Positions 45,437 to 54,525 of a stretch of 64,000 nt of DNA are shown here, in pieces; positions within the stretch are counted from its first letter, which is position 1, and the number at the start of each line of letters is the position of its first letter. The translations under genes and the position numbers were made by a program. The notes beneath the pieces are model-generated. The model searched no databases. It was not told the DNA's origin and was given only the letters and a program-made list of their open reading frames with translations. The DNA comes from Nocardioides palaemonis. GTDB lineage: Bacteria; Actinomycetota; Actinomycetes; Propionibacteriales; Nocardioidaceae. The DNA lies in assembly GCF_018275325.1 (NCBI RefSeq), contig NZ_JAGVQR010000004.1:124001-188000 (forward strand), given 5' to 3'.

Positions 45437-45745
45437 TCAGAGCTTGATCTCGATGTCGACACCGGCGGGCAGGTCGAGACGCATCAGCGAGTCGACGGTC
45501 TTCGGCGTCGGGTCGATGATGTCGATCAGGCGCTTGTGGGTGCGCATCTCGAAGTGCTCGCGGGAGTCCTTGTACTTGTGGGGCGAACGGATGACGCAGT
45601 ACACGTTCTTCTCGGTCGGCAGCGGCACAGGGCCGGCGACCTTCGCACCCGTACGGGTGACGGTGTCCACGATCTTCCGCGCCGAGGTGTCGATCACCTC
45701 GTGGTCATAGGCCTTGAGCCTGATGCGGATCTTCTGTCCCGCCAT
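45437..45745 (-). CDS. rpsJ: 30S ribosomal protein S10 (uS10/NusE)
   Basis: The first gene of the S10 operon encodes a 102-residue protein that also works as NusE in antitermination. [40 protein letters not shown] and [17 protein letters not shown] are diagnostic. GAGGACAGGG precedes the ATG. Confidence 0.98.
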   Translation of the reverse strand: MAGQKIRIRLKAYDHEVIDTSARKIVDTVTRTGAKVAGPVPLPTEKNVYCVIRSPHKYKDSREHFEMRTHKRLIDIIDPTPKTVDSLMRLDLPAGVDIEIKL

Positions 45746-46119
45746 AGGTCCCTGTCCTCTTCGATCTCGTACGCCTGGTCTGGTCTCAGCGCCCTGCCCC
45801 GGTGGGCCGGCGCCGCCTGTCTCTCCTCCACCCTCCGACCCCCGCGGTCGGGCGTGTCGCGCATCTTGCTCGTGACACGTCCCCTGCGGGAAGCGATGTT
45901 TCTCTGGGTGGCACCCGCCGGCTGGCGGATCTGGTCGGGTCTCCGATCACTGTCGTGACCTGGTGCGGCGCACGCAGACGACTGCTTCGATCAAGGAGAC
46001 GCGATTCAGAAGTCAAGGTGTGCCGCGCCCCGGCGACCCGCCGGAGCAACCGGAACATCTTGGCAGACTCGGAGAGCCCACGCCAAATCGAGGTCCGGGG
46101 GCGTCCGGTGAGGGGTGCG
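45746..46119. other. Leader/intergenic region upstream of the S10 operon
   Basis: This 374-bp stretch is without a credible gene. It should hold the S10 operon promoter and a long 5' leader. Several GC-rich dyads are present, but no named leader RNA was recognised. The only promoter-like pair noted is reported separately. Confidence 0.6.
46057..46086 (-). promoter_or_regulatory. Candidate promoter for the S10 operon
   Basis: On the minus strand TTGGCG (46081-46086) and CAAGAT (46057-46062) are separated by 18 nt. A start near 46050 would give a leader of about 305 nt before rpsJ. Confidence 0.35.
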
Positions 46120-46956
46120 TCACTCTCGCCCGGTGTCCGCCGCGAGCGCGAACAACCGCCTGCCGATGCGGGTCGGCGTGCCCTCGACGGGGTCGACGAG
46201 GAGCTCCCAGCCGTGCCCCGACCGTCCGGCCACGAAGGGTACCCCGGCGCGACCCGCGAGCTCGCGGGCCGCCGCGAAGATGGCGCGGCCGTCGCTGGGC
46301 GCCATCACCACGAGCCCGTCGGGCACGCCGTCCGACGCGAGGTCCGGGGCCAGGTCGGCGAGGTCGGTGCCCTCCCACGCCGGCGGGCCGGAGACGTCGG
46401 CCCACGCGTCCACGTCCGCCCCCGCGGCGACCGCCATCACCGTGAGCGAGCCACCCATGGACGTGCCGAGCAGCACGACGCGCGTCGCGCCGAGGTCCTC
46501 GCGGGCGAGCGCCACGGCCGGCGCGACCTCGTTGAGCGGGTCGGCGTCGGCGTCGTCGGGGCAGGTCGACTCGCCGTAGCCGCACGGGTTCACCAGCAGG
46601 GAGGTCACGCCCGCCTCGTCCGCGGCCGCCGCCGCCCACCTGCCCCAGCCGCAGAGGCCCCCGATCTGGGGCAGCAGCACCGCGACGGTCGTGCTGGATC
46701 CCGGTCCGACGCGCGCGACCTCGACCTCTCCCCCGGTCCTCCCGTCGAGGGTGAGCGCCTCGAGGTCGGCGGACTCCGGGATCGCGGACAGGCAGCGCTC
46801 GCGCAGCGCGGTGGTCGGGTCGGGTGCCGCGCCGGTCGTCGCGCCGGTCGGCGGGGCGTCGGGGCGGGTGGTGGAGCCGGACGAGCAGCCGGCGAGCAGC
46901 ACGAGCGCGGCGAGCGTCGCCGCGCCCCGCGCTCGTCGGCCCCCGTGTCCCCGCAC
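46120..46956 (-). CDS. Lipoprotein alpha/beta hydrolase
   Basis: The 278-residue product has a lipoprotein signal peptide (ARGAATLAALVLLAGCSSGS, lipobox LAGC with the lipidated Cys at about residue 22). An alpha/beta-hydrolase fold follows: oxyanion/entry segment VLLPQIGGLCGWGRW, nucleophile elbow LLGTSMGGSL (Ser at about 160) and a C-terminal GRSGHGWELL, probably holding the catalytic His. It would act outside the membrane. Substrate unknown. GTG 46956 has a -10-like TATCCT 6 nt upstream. The much longer in-frame extension overlaps the divergent TPR gene and is rejected. Confidence 0.85.
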   Translation of the reverse strand: MRGHGGRRARGAATLAALVLLAGCSSGSTTRPDAPPTGATTGAAPDPTTALRERCLSAIPESADLEALTLDGRTGGEVEVARVGPGSSTTVAVLLPQIGGLCGWGRWAAAAADEAGVTSLLVNPCGYGESTCPDDADADPLNEVAPAVALAREDLGATRVVLLGTSMGGSLTVMAVAAGADVDAWADVSGPPAWEGTDLADLAPDLASDGVPDGLVVMAPSDGRAIFAAARELAGRAGVPFVAGRSGHGWELLVDPVEGTPTRIGRRLFALAADTGRE

Positions 46957-46962
46957 GCCCCG

Positions 46963-46968
46963 AGGATA
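46963..46968 (-). promoter_or_regulatory. -10 hexamer TATCCT of a probable leaderless hydrolase transcript
   Basis: TATCCT on the minus strand ends 6 nt before GTG 46956. It shares a 51-bp intergenic region with the divergent TPR promoter. Confidence 0.45.
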
Positions 46969-46995
46969 GGCAGGCGCGCGGTCCGGGTCGAGGCC

Positions 46996-47001
46996 TACGC
47001 T
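46996..47001 (+). promoter_or_regulatory. -10 hexamer TACGCT of a probable leaderless TPR-protein transcript
   Basis: TACGCT ends 6 nt before ATG 47008. Confidence 0.4.
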
Positions 47002-47007
47002 GCGCCC

Positions 47008-47718
47008 ATGGCGACGCTCCGCGACCTCTGGGACTTCGACGACCCGGCTGCCAGCGAGCAGCGCTTCCGCGAGCTCGCGGCGAGCGCCGACGAGCCACTG
47101 GCGACGTACGCCCGCACCCAGGTCGCGCGGGCGCTCGGCCTGCAGGAGCGCTACGCCGACGGGCACGCGGTGCTCGCCGCCCTCACCACGGCCGACGACG
47201 AGGGGACGGTCCGCGTCACCCTCGAGCGCGGCCGGCTGCTGCGCTCGGCCGGGGACACGGAGGCTGCGCTCCCCTGCTTCGAGGACGCCGCGCGACGCGC
47301 GGGCGGTGCGGGCCTGGAGGAGCTCGAGGTCGACGCCCTGCACATGGTGGCGCTGGTCGTGCCGGCCGACCACGCGCTGGCTGCCACCGAGCGGGCCCTG
47401 CGCCGCGCCCGGCAGGCGTCCGACCCCGTCGCCCGCGACTGGGACGCCTCGCTGCTCAACAACATCGGCATGGTCCACGCCGACGCCGGCGACCACGCCA
47501 CGGCCCTCGTCGCGTTCGAGCAGGCGCTCGCGGCACGCGAGCGGATCGGCGACCCCGCGCGGACGCGGGTCGCGCGCTGGATGGTGGCGTGGTCGCTGCG
47601 CCACCTCGGGCGCACCGACGAGGCACGCGCGGTGCAGCGCGCGCTCAAGGCAGAGCTCGAGTCGGTCGACGAGGTCGACCCGTACGTCGACGAGGAGCTC
47701 GCGCTGCTCGGTGACTGA
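47008..47718 (+). CDS. Tetratricopeptide-repeat protein
   Basis: This soluble 236-residue protein is made almost wholly of helical repeats. SLLNNIGMVHADAGDHATALVAFEQALAARE (split over residues 150-180) is a clear TPR, with weaker copies before it (LERGRLLRSAGDTEAALPCFEDAA) and after it (ARWMVAWSLRHLGRTDEAR). No catalytic domain, signal peptide or membrane segment is seen. TPR arrays bind protein partners; the partner is unknown. It is divergent from the hydrolase gene and converges on trmB with a 9-bp gap. Confidence 0.85.
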   Translation: MATLRDLWDFDDPAASEQRFRELAASADEPLATYARTQVARALGLQERYADGHAVLAALTTADDEGTVRVTLERGRLLRSAGDTEAALPCFEDAARRAGGAGLEELEVDALHMVALVVPADHALAATERALRRARQASDPVARDWDASLLNNIGMVHADAGDHATALVAFEQALAARERIGDPARTRVARWMVAWSLRHLGRTDEARAVQRALKAELESVDEVDPYVDEELALLGD

Positions 47719-47727
47719 GCGGGAGCG

Positions 47728-48462
47728 TCAGGTCGTGCGGCGGTAGCAGAAGTCGACGATGTCGCGGCCGACGTCGACGCCCTTGCGCTCGAAGCGCGTC
47801 ACCGGGCGCTCGGCCCACCGCTCGACCGGCCCGCCCTCGAGCGTCGGCTCTGCGTCGAGCACCTCGCGCATCTGCTCGGCGTAGTCGGCCCAGTCGGTGG
47901 CCAGCCGCCACGCGCCCCCGGGCACCAGGCGCGACGAGGCCAGCGCGGCGTTGGCCGGGTTCACCAGCCGACGCTTGTGGTGCTTGGTCTTGGGCCACGG
48001 GTCGGGGAAGAAGGTCCACAGCTCGGCCAGGCTGCCCGGGGCGAGCAGGTGCTCGAGCGACCACACCGCGTCGACGGAGCAGAACCGCACGTTGTCCGCA
48101 CCGGCCTCGGCGACCCGCCACAGCGAGTCGGCCACGCCGGGACGCCACACCTCGAGCGCCAGCACGTTGTGGTCGGGGCGCGCCGCGGCCAGCACGGCCG
48201 TCGCCTCACCGATGCCCGGCCCGATCTCGACGATCAGCGGCGCCTGCCGGCCGAACCGCTCGGCGAGGTCGAAGTCGGGTCGGTCGACCGCCTCGTCGGG
48301 GATCACCCAGTCGGCCTGGTGGGCCGCCCACGCCTCGGCCTGGCGCGGCGTGAACCGGCTGCCCCGGCGCGAGTAGGTCAGCACCTCGCGCATGCGCCGA
48401 CCGTCCTCGGTGAGCTTGAGGTGCGGTCGGGCGGGGCGTACGACGTCGTTCACGCCGCCCAT
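47728..48462 (-). CDS. trmB: tRNA (guanosine(46)-N7)-methyltransferase TrmB
   Basis: The 244-residue SAM-dependent enzyme makes m7G46 in the tRNA variable loop. The SAM motif is IVEIGPGIGEATAVLA. The family signature is ELWTFFPDPWPKTKHHKRRL (about residues 145-165), and TDWADYAEQM is the downstream conserved block. ATG 48462 (MGGVNDVVRPARPHLKLTED) is preferred to the ATG at 48561, which lies within the upstream palindrome cluster. Confidence 0.94.
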   Translation of the reverse strand: MGGVNDVVRPARPHLKLTEDGRRMREVLTYSRRGSRFTPRQAEAWAAHQADWVIPDEAVDRPDFDLAERFGRQAPLIVEIGPGIGEATAVLAAARPDHNVLALEVWRPGVADSLWRVAEAGADNVRFCSVDAVWSLEHLLAPGSLAELWTFFPDPWPKTKHHKRRLVNPANAALASSRLVPGGAWRLATDWADYAEQMREVLDAEPTLEGGPVERWAERPVTRFERKGVDVGRDIVDFCYRRTT

Positions 48463-48492
48463 GATCCCCGGCCCACCCCGCTCGGCGCACAT

Positions 48493-48609
48493 CGCCGACT
48501 CGGCGCCAATGTCACTCCGGAAAGCGCCGAGTCGGCGCGAATGTCTTGAGGTCCAGGACATTCACGCCGACTCGGCGTCGATACGGCACACATTCGCGCC
48601 GACTCGGCG
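48493..48609. repeat. Cluster of four 13-bp palindromes CGCCGA(C/G)TCGGCG with flanking AATGTC/GACATT
   Basis: Palindromes occur at 48493-48505, 48525-48537, 48565-48577 and 48597-48609, with start-to-start spacing of 32, 40 and 32 bp. The first two are followed by AATGTC; the third is preceded by GACATT and the fourth by CACATT. The block is therefore a larger imperfect inverted repeat centred near 48551. It lies between the aminotransferase stop and the trmB start, all on the minus strand. Confidence 0.9.
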
Positions 48610-48641
48610 TTGATGCGGCGGACCGTCGCGCCCGCTCGGTG

Positions 48642-50033
48642 CTACATGCGCTCGAGGGCCCCGGTCAGCACACCGCGCAGGCGCTGCTCGATGTCGTCGA
48701 ACTCGGTCTGCCCGATGATCAGCGGCGGCGCGAGCTGGATGACCGGGTCGCCGCGGTCGTCGGCGCGGCAGTAGAGGCCGGCGTCGAAGAGCGCCCCGGA
48801 GAGGTAGCCGCGCAGCAGCCGCTCGGACTCCTCCTCGTTGAAGGTCTCCTTGGTCTCGCGGTCCTTCACCAGCTCGATGCCGTAGAAGTAGCCGTGGCCG
48901 CGGACGTCGCCGACGATCGGGATGTCGAGGAGCTTCTCGAGGGTGGCCCGGAACTTCGGGGCGTTCTGCTGGACGTGGTCGACGAGGCCCTCGCGCTCGA
49001 AGATGTCGAGGTTGGCCATCGCGACGGCCGACGACACGGGGTGCCCGCCGAACGTGTAGCCGTGGGCGTAGAGCGTGGTCCCGGACTTGAAGGGCTCGAA
49101 GAGCCGGTCGCTGGCGATCATCGCGCCGATCGGCGAGTAGCCGGAGGTCATGCCCTTGGCGCAGGTGATGATGTCGGGCTGGTAGCCGAACTCGGCCGCC
49201 CCGAACATCTCGCCGACGCGTCCGAAGGCGCAGATGACCTCGTCGGAGACGAGCAGCACGTCGTACTCGTCGCAGATCTCGCGGACCCGCTCGAAGTAGC
49301 CGGGCGGCGGCGGGAAGCAGCCGCCGGCGTTCTGCACCGGCTCGAGGAAGACCGCGGCGACGGTGTCGGGGCCCTCGAACTCGATGGCCTCGGCGATCCG
49401 GTCCGCGGCCCAGCGGCCGAAGGCCTTCTCGTCGTCGCCGACGTAGTCGGGGCGGCGGTAGAAGTTGGTGTTCGGCACCTTGTGGGCGCCGGGGACGAGC
49501 GGCTCGAACATCTCCTTCAGCGGCGGGATACCGGTGATCGAGAGCGCGCCCTGCGGGGTGCCGTGGTAGGCGACGGCGCGGGAGATGACCTTGTGCTTGT
49601 TGGGCTTGCCGGTGAGCTTGTAGTACTGCTTGGCCAGCTTCCACGCCGACTCGACGGCCTCGCCGCCGCCGGTGGTGAAGAAGACGCGGTTGAGGTCGCC
49701 GGGCGCCATCGCGGCGATCCGGTCGGCGAGCTCGACCGCGCGCGGGTGGGCGAACGACCACAGCGGGAAGAACGCCAGCTCCTTGGCCTGTCGCGCCGCG
49801 GCCTCGGCGAGCTCCTCGCGGCCGTGCCCGACCTGGACCACGAACAGGCCGGCGAGGCCGTCGATGTACTCGCGGCCGTGGCTGTCCCAGATCTTGTGCC
49901 CCTCGCCGCGGACGATGAGCGGCATCTCGCCGCCCTTCTCGTAGGTCGAGTGGCGGGTGAAGTGCAACCACAGGTGGTCGCGGCCCGAGGCTTGGTAGTC
50001 GAAGGACTCGTCGAGGGAGGGTTGGTTGCTCAT
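48642..50033 (-). CDS. Class III PLP aminotransferase, putrescine/polyamine:pyruvate type
   Basis: The 463-residue aminotransferase has the PLP-binding region [20 protein letters not shown], the [13 protein letters not shown] motif, the Asp of [15 protein letters not shown] (pyridine-N contact) and the Schiff-base Lys in [13 protein letters not shown] (about residue 290). SpuC-type putrescine- and spermidine-pyruvate transaminases share this layout. It probably turns putrescine into 4-aminobutanal, fitting the aldehyde dehydrogenase, importer and GABA genes transcribed the other way. It is coupled to the Lrp gene by ATGA overlap. Substrate assignment rests on context. Confidence 0.85.
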   Translation of the reverse strand: MSNQPSLDESFDYQASGRDHLWLHFTRHSTYEKGGEMPLIVRGEGHKIWDSHGREYIDGLAGLFVVQVGHGREELAEAAARQAKELAFFPLWSFAHPRAVELADRIAAMAPGDLNRVFFTTGGGEAVESAWKLAKQYYKLTGKPNKHKVISRAVAYHGTPQGALSITGIPPLKEMFEPLVPGAHKVPNTNFYRRPDYVGDDEKAFGRWAADRIAEAIEFEGPDTVAAVFLEPVQNAGGCFPPPPGYFERVREICDEYDVLLVSDEVICAFGRVGEMFGAAEFGYQPDIITCAKGMTSGYSPIGAMIASDRLFEPFKSGTTLYAHGYTFGGHPVSSAVAMANLDIFEREGLVDHVQQNAPKFRATLEKLLDIPIVGDVRGHGYFYGIELVKDRETKETFNEEESERLLRGYLSGALFDAGLYCRADDRGDPVIQLAPPLIIGQTEFDDIEQRLRGVLTGALERM

Positions 50034-50488
50034 CGCGTACCCCAGTTGTAGTGCTGCTTGTTGAGCTTGAGGTAGACGAAGGTCTCGGAGGAGACCACCC
50101 CCTCGAGCTCCCGGACCTGTCGCATGACCTCGAGGAGGTGCGGGTCGTCCTCGCAGACGACCTCCACGAGGAGGTCGAAGCTGCCGGCCGTGGTGACGAC
50201 GTAGTCGACCTCGTCGATCTCGGCGAGCAGGTCGCCGACCTGCCCCGGGTCGCCCTGCGTGCGGATGCCGATCATCGCCTGCCGGGTGAACCCCACCTGC
50301 GTGGGGTCGGTGACGGCGACGACCTGCATGACGTCGGACTCGAGCAGCTTCTGCACCCGTGCCCGGGCAGCCGCCTCCGAGAGGCCCACGGCCTTGGCGA
50401 TGGCGGCGTAGGAGATACGTCCGTCCTCCTGCAGCAGCTCGATGATCCGCTTGGCGGTGGCATCGAGTCGCACTCCCCCGTCGCTCAT
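50030..50488 (-). CDS. Lrp/AsnC-family transcriptional regulator
   Basis: The 152-residue protein has an N-terminal helix-turn-helix ([37 protein letters not shown]). The C-terminal RAM ligand-binding domain has [16 protein letters not shown] and [20 protein letters not shown]. Regulators of this family respond to amino acids or amines. Its position at the divergent node of the polyamine locus makes it the likely local regulator. ATG 50488 is preferred to the upstream in-frame ATG. It heads a two-gene operon with the aminotransferase. Confidence 0.9.
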   Translation of the reverse strand: MSDGGVRLDATAKRIIELLQEDGRISYAAIAKAVGLSEAAARARVQKLLESDVMQVVAVTDPTQVGFTRQAMIGIRTQGDPGQVGDLLAEIDEVDYVVTTAGSFDLLVEVVCEDDPHLLEVMRQVRELEGVVSSETFVYLKLNKQHYNWGTR

Positions 50489-50583
50489 CGCCGCACCTGC
50501 CCCAGGTGTCGGGCGACTCGCTCGCTGCGCTCGGTCATGCGCCACATCGTGCTGTGCCCAGCGTCTCATCGCAAGTACCGCAG

Positions 50584-50618
50584 CGCGGATTCCGCAATTT
50601 GGCATCAACGAATCCGCG
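50584..50618. promoter_or_regulatory. Candidate operator in the lrp / aldehyde-dehydrogenase divergent region
   Basis: Arms CGCGGATTC (50584-50592) and GAATCCGCG (50610-50618) form a perfect 9-bp inverted repeat with a 17-nt AT-richer spacer. A related direct copy, GATTCCCGCAGTTT, follows at 50618-50631. Lrp proteins often bind such degenerate arrays. The intergenic region (50489-50707) should hold both promoters. Confidence 0.5.
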
Positions 50619-50707
50619 ATTCCCGCAGTTTCTTTCGGACGATCTATGGAGATTGCCCGCGCGTCGTCCTAGTCTCCCTTCACCGCACCCGACCGGGAGG
50701 ACTCGTC

Positions 50708-52153
50708 GTGACCAGCCCACGCACGCTGCGCAACTTCATCGGAGGCACCTACGTCGACGCCCGGGGAGCGGGCACGACGGACGTGGTCGATCCGTCCACG
50801 GGGCAGGTGGTCGCGCAGGCGCCCGTCAGCGGCGCGGAGGACGTCGACGCCGCCTACGAGGCCGCCGACCGCGCGTTCGGCGAGTGGGGCTCCACCACGC
50901 CGAGCGAGCGGCAGCAGGCGCTGCTCAAAATCGCCGACGCGATCGAGTCGCACGCCGAGGAGCTGATCGACCTCGAGTCACGCAACACCGGCAAGATCAA
51001 GGCGCTCACCGCGAGCGAGGAGATCCCGCCGATGGTCGACCAGCTGCGGTTCTTCGCCGGCGCCGCGCGGGTGCTGGAGGGCAAGGCCGCGGGCGAGTAC
51101 ATGGCCGGCCACACGTCCTGGATCCGGCGCGAGCCGATCGGTGTGGTCGGGCAGGTCACGCCGTGGAACTACCCGCTGCTGATGGCGGTGTGGAAGATCG
51201 GCCCGGCGCTCGCGGCCGGCAACACGGTCGTCCTCAAGCCGTCGGACACCACCCCGGAGAGCACCCTCCGCCTCGCCGAGCTGGCCTCGGAGCACCTGCC
51301 GGCCGGCACCCTCAACGTCGTCACCGGCGACCGCGAGACCGGTCGGCTGCTCGTCGAGCACCGCACGCCCGGGCTCGTCGCCATCACCGGGTCCGTACGC
51401 GCCGGCGCGGAGGTGGCCGCGAGCGCGGCCCCGAACCTCAAGCGGGTGCACCTCGAGCTCGGCGGCAAGGCGCCGGTGGTGGTCTTCGACGACGCCGACA
51501 TCGAGGCCGCCGTCGAGGGCATCGCGATCGCCGGCTACTTCAACGCCGGCCAGGACTGCACGGCCGCCACCCGCGTGCTCGTGGCCCCGGGGATCCACGA
51601 CGAGTTCGTCGCGGCGCTCGCCGACTACGCCCGCACCCAGGCGCCCGTCGGCCTCCCCGACGACGAGGACGCCCTGTTCGGACCGGTGAACAACGCCACC
51701 CAGCTGGCGCGTGTCAGCGGGTTCATCGAGAACCTCCCGTCCCACGCCCGCGTGGCGGCCGGCGGCAACCGCCGCACCGACCTCGGTGACGGCTACTACC
51801 TCGAGCCCACCGTCCTCTCCGGCCTGCGCCAGGACGACGAGGCGATCCAGAACGAGATCTTCGGCCCCGTCATCACGGTGCAGCAGTTCGCCGACGAGGC
51901 CGAGGCGGTCCGCTGGGCCAACGGCGTCGACTACGGCCTCGCGTCCTCGGTGTGGACCAGGGACTTCGGGCGCGCGATGCGGATGTCGAAGGCGCTCGAC
52001 TTCGGGTGCGTGTGGATCAACACCCACATTCCGCTCGTCGCCGAGATGCCGCACGGCGGCTACAAGAAGTCCGGCTACGGCAAGGACCTGTCGATGTACG
52101 GCTTCGAGGACTACACGCGCGTCAAGCACGTGATGGCGAACATCGAGAGCTGA
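50708..52153 (+). CDS. Aldehyde dehydrogenase, gamma-aminobutyraldehyde dehydrogenase type
   Basis: This 481-residue NAD(P)-dependent enzyme has the N-terminal aldehyde-dehydrogenase fold, [20 protein letters not shown], the catalytic Glu in [13 protein letters not shown], and the catalytic Cys in [17 protein letters not shown] (about residue 283). The FNAGQDCTA form is characteristic of aminobutyraldehyde dehydrogenases (PatD/YdcW type). The C-terminal motif is NEIFGPVI. It would oxidise 4-aminobutanal to GABA. GTG 50708 has GGGAGGA upstream. It begins a plus-strand run of ten genes with short gaps or overlaps. Confidence 0.88.
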   Translation: MTSPRTLRNFIGGTYVDARGAGTTDVVDPSTGQVVAQAPVSGAEDVDAAYEAADRAFGEWGSTTPSERQQALLKIADAIESHAEELIDLESRNTGKIKALTASEEIPPMVDQLRFFAGAARVLEGKAAGEYMAGHTSWIRREPIGVVGQVTPWNYPLLMAVWKIGPALAAGNTVVLKPSDTTPESTLRLAELASEHLPAGTLNVVTGDRETGRLLVEHRTPGLVAITGSVRAGAEVAASAAPNLKRVHLELGGKAPVVVFDDADIEAAVEGIAIAGYFNAGQDCTAATRVLVAPGIHDEFVAALADYARTQAPVGLPDDEDALFGPVNNATQLARVSGFIENLPSHARVAAGGNRRTDLGDGYYLEPTVLSGLRQDDEAIQNEIFGPVITVQQFADEAEAVRWANGVDYGLASSVWTRDFGRAMRMSKALDFGCVWINTHIPLVAEMPHGGYKKSGYGKDLSMYGFEDYTRVKHVMANIES

Positions 52154-52169
52154 CAGGACGGACGAGGAC

Positions 52170-53426
52170 ATGACACCGATCCCCCGCCGGTCACGGCGCC
52201 ACCTCTCGGAGCCGGCCGCCGCGCTGACCCGGGCCGCGTCGGGCGGCCTGAGCCGGCGCGCGCTCCTCGGCACCGGCCTCGCCACCGGCGCCGGCGTGGC
52301 GCTGAGTGCCTGCGCCCCGCCCGAGCCCCCGTCGGGCTCCGGCGGCCTGGCCAGCCTCGACCTGCCGACCGACGTGTCGGACAGCGAGAAGATCCTCAAG
52401 TGGGCCAACTGGACGGCCTACCTCGACCTCAACGGCAAGGAGACCAGCTCCCCGACGCTCACCGCGTTCGAGAAGCAGACCGGCATCAAGGTCAGCTACA
52501 GCGAGGACGTCGACGACAACGACTCCTACTACGCCAAGGTCGCGCCCCAGCTCCGCGCGGACCAGAGCATCGACCGCGACATCTTCACCTTCACCGACTG
52601 GATGGCCGGTCGCGTGATCCGTGACCAGCTGTGCCAGCCGCTGCAGCTGATCGAGATGCCGAACGTCGTGTCGCACCTCCTCCAGCCGCTGAAGGAGGTC
52701 AGCTTCGACCCCGGTCGCAACTACTCCATCACCTGGCAGAGCGGCTTCGCCGGCATCGGCTACAACCGCGACAAGGTCGGGCGCGAGCTCAAGTCGCTCG
52801 ACGACCTGTGGGCCGACGACCTCAAGGGCCGGATCGTGGTGCTCTCGGAGTTCCGCGACACCGCCGGCCTCGTCATGCAGTCGCAGGGCGTCGACATCAG
52901 CAGCGACTGGGGCAAGGCGGAGTTCGAGAAGGCGCTGGACTTCATCGAGCAGAAGATCGAGGAGGGCTACATCCGCAAGGTCAAGGGCAACTCCTACATG
53001 GAGGACCTCACCAGCGGCAACGCCGTCGCCGGGATCACGTGGAGCGGCGACATCTTCGTCCTGGCCGCCGACACCAAGGACCCGGCCTGGACCTTCACCA
53101 TCCCCGAGTCCGGCGGGACGCTGTGGTCGGACAACCTGATGGTGCCGATCACCGCGACGCACCGCAGCAACGCCCAGAAGCTCATGGACTACTACTACGA
53201 GCCGGCGGTCGCGGCGCAGGTCGCCGCCTGGGTGAACTACGTCTGCCCCGTCGACGGGGCGCAGGCGGAGATGGAGAAGATCGACCCGGACCTCGCCGAG
53301 AGCCCGTGGATCTTCCCCACCGCCGACTTCATCTCCGAGTCCAACATCCAGCAGTTCCGTGCGCTCGACGCCGACGAGGAGATCGAGTACGCCGACCTGT
53401 GGTCCACCAAGGTGATGGGGAACTGA
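52170..53426 (+). CDS. Polyamine ABC transporter substrate-binding lipoprotein (PotD/SpuD family)
   Basis: The 418-residue solute-binding protein has a Tat-type signal (GLSRRALLGTGLATGAGVAL) ending in lipobox LSAC, so it is probably exported folded and lipid-anchored. The mature part begins KILKWANWTAYLDL, with ADQSIDRDIFTFTDWMAGRV and WQSGFAGIGYNRDKVG, and ends with SNIQQFRALDADEEIEYADL, all typical of PotD/PotF. It gives polyamines, probably putrescine, to the permease encoded downstream. It lies 16 bp after the aldehyde dehydrogenase gene. Confidence 0.92.
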   Translation: MTPIPRRSRRHLSEPAAALTRAASGGLSRRALLGTGLATGAGVALSACAPPEPPSGSGGLASLDLPTDVSDSEKILKWANWTAYLDLNGKETSSPTLTAFEKQTGIKVSYSEDVDDNDSYYAKVAPQLRADQSIDRDIFTFTDWMAGRVIRDQLCQPLQLIEMPNVVSHLLQPLKEVSFDPGRNYSITWQSGFAGIGYNRDKVGRELKSLDDLWADDLKGRIVVLSEFRDTAGLVMQSQGVDISSDWGKAEFEKALDFIEQKIEEGYIRKVKGNSYMEDLTSGNAVAGITWSGDIFVLAADTKDPAWTFTIPESGGTLWSDNLMVPITATHRSNAQKLMDYYYEPAVAAQVAAWVNYVCPVDGAQAEMEKIDPDLAESPWIFPTADFISESNIQQFRALDADEEIEYADLWSTKVMGN

Positions 53427-53427
53427 C

Positions 53428-54525
53428 ATGGCTGGATTCCGCGAGGCGCGCGGCGACCTCCTGCTCGAGGGCGTGACCAAGTCGTTCGGCGACTTCACCG
53501 CCGTCGACGACATCGACCTGACCGTCCCGCGTGGCTCGTTCTTCGCCCTGCTCGGCCCCTCCGGCTGCGGCAAGACGACGACGCTGCGCATGGTCGCCGG
53601 GCTCGAGCAGCCCACCGTCGGCCGGGTGCGGATCGGCGACACCGACCTCACCGGGTCGCGCCCCTACGAGCGGCCGGTCAACACGGTCTTCCAGTCCTAC
53701 GCGCTCTTCCCGCACCTCACCATCCGCGACAACGTCGCGTTCGGCCCGAAGCGGCGCAAGGACAAGGACGCCAACAAGCGCGCCGACGACGCGCTCGAGC
53801 TGGTGCAGATGACGCAGTTCGCCAGCCGCAAGCCGGCCCAGCTCTCCGGTGGCCAGCAGCAGCGCGTGGCCCTGGCTCGGGCGCTGGTCAACCACCCCGA
53901 GGTGCTGCTGCTCGACGAGCCGCTCGGCGCGCTCGACCTCAAGCTGCGCCGCGAGATGCAGGTCGAGCTCAAGCGGATCCAGACCGAGGTGGGACTCACC
54001 TTCATCCACGTCACCCACGACCAGGAGGAGGCCATGACCATGGCCGACACGGTCGCGGTGATGAACAAGGGCAAGATCGAGCAGATGGGTCCGCCCGCCG
54101 CGCTCTACGACCTGCCCCGCACGCGCTTCGTGGCCAACTTCCTCGGCCAGGCCAACATCGGCGAGGCCACCGTCGAGGGCTCCGACGGCGACAAGGTCGT
54201 CGCCGACGTGCTCGGCACCAAGGTGCAGATCCTCAAGTCCCGCTCGCAGGTCCACGAGGGCAAGCTGCTGTTCGGCGTACGCCCCGAGAAGGTGACCGTC
54301 TCGCGCACGCAGCCCGACGGGGTCGGCAACGACGTCAAGGGCGTCGTGCGCGACGTGTCCTTCCTCGGCGTCGCGACCAGCTACCTCGTCGACATGCCCA
54401 GCGGCGCCACGTGGAGCTGCTACGAGCAGAACCTCGACGTGGAGCCGCTCGACCTCAGGCCCGGCGACGAGGTCTGGCTGACCTGGAACCCGGGACACGC
54501 CTTCGGCGTGCCGGACGCCTCATGA
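53428..54525 (+). CDS. Polyamine ABC transporter ATP-binding protein (PotA family)
   Basis: The 365-residue ATPase has Walker [21 protein letters not shown], the Q-loop [13 protein letters not shown], signature [16 protein letters not shown], Walker [13 protein letters not shown] and the His switch [14 protein letters not shown]-terminal TOBE domain (about 280-365) is typical of PotA/MalK-type ATPases. It starts one base after the PotD stop and overlaps the next gene by ATGA. Confidence 0.95.
   Translation: MAGFREARGDLLLEGVTKSFGDFTAVDDIDLTVPRGSFFALLGPSGCGKTTTLRMVAGLEQPTVGRVRIGDTDLTGSRPYERPVNTVFQSYALFPHLTIRDNVAFGPKRRKDKDANKRADDALELVQMTQFASRKPAQLSGGQQQRVALARALVNHPEVLLLDEPLGALDLKLRREMQVELKRIQTEVGLTFIHVTHDQEEAMTMADTVAVMNKGKIEQMGPPAALYDLPRTRFVANFLGQANIGEATVEGSDGDKVVADVLGTKVQILKSRSQVHEGKLLFGVRPEKVTVSRTQPDGVGNDVKGVVRDVSFLGVATSYLVDMPSGATWSCYEQNLDVEPLDLRPGDEVWLTWNPGHAFGVPDAS

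Noticed and set aside
45746-46119. tRNA or small RNA gene in the S10 leader
   Set aside because: No cloverleaf-compatible arms or conserved T-loop found; only GC-rich dyads.
48493-48609. Regular palindrome cluster considered as a CRISPR array
   Set aside because: Repeats are only 13 bp, fully palindromic, partly mirrored, only four copies, and no cas genes are nearby.
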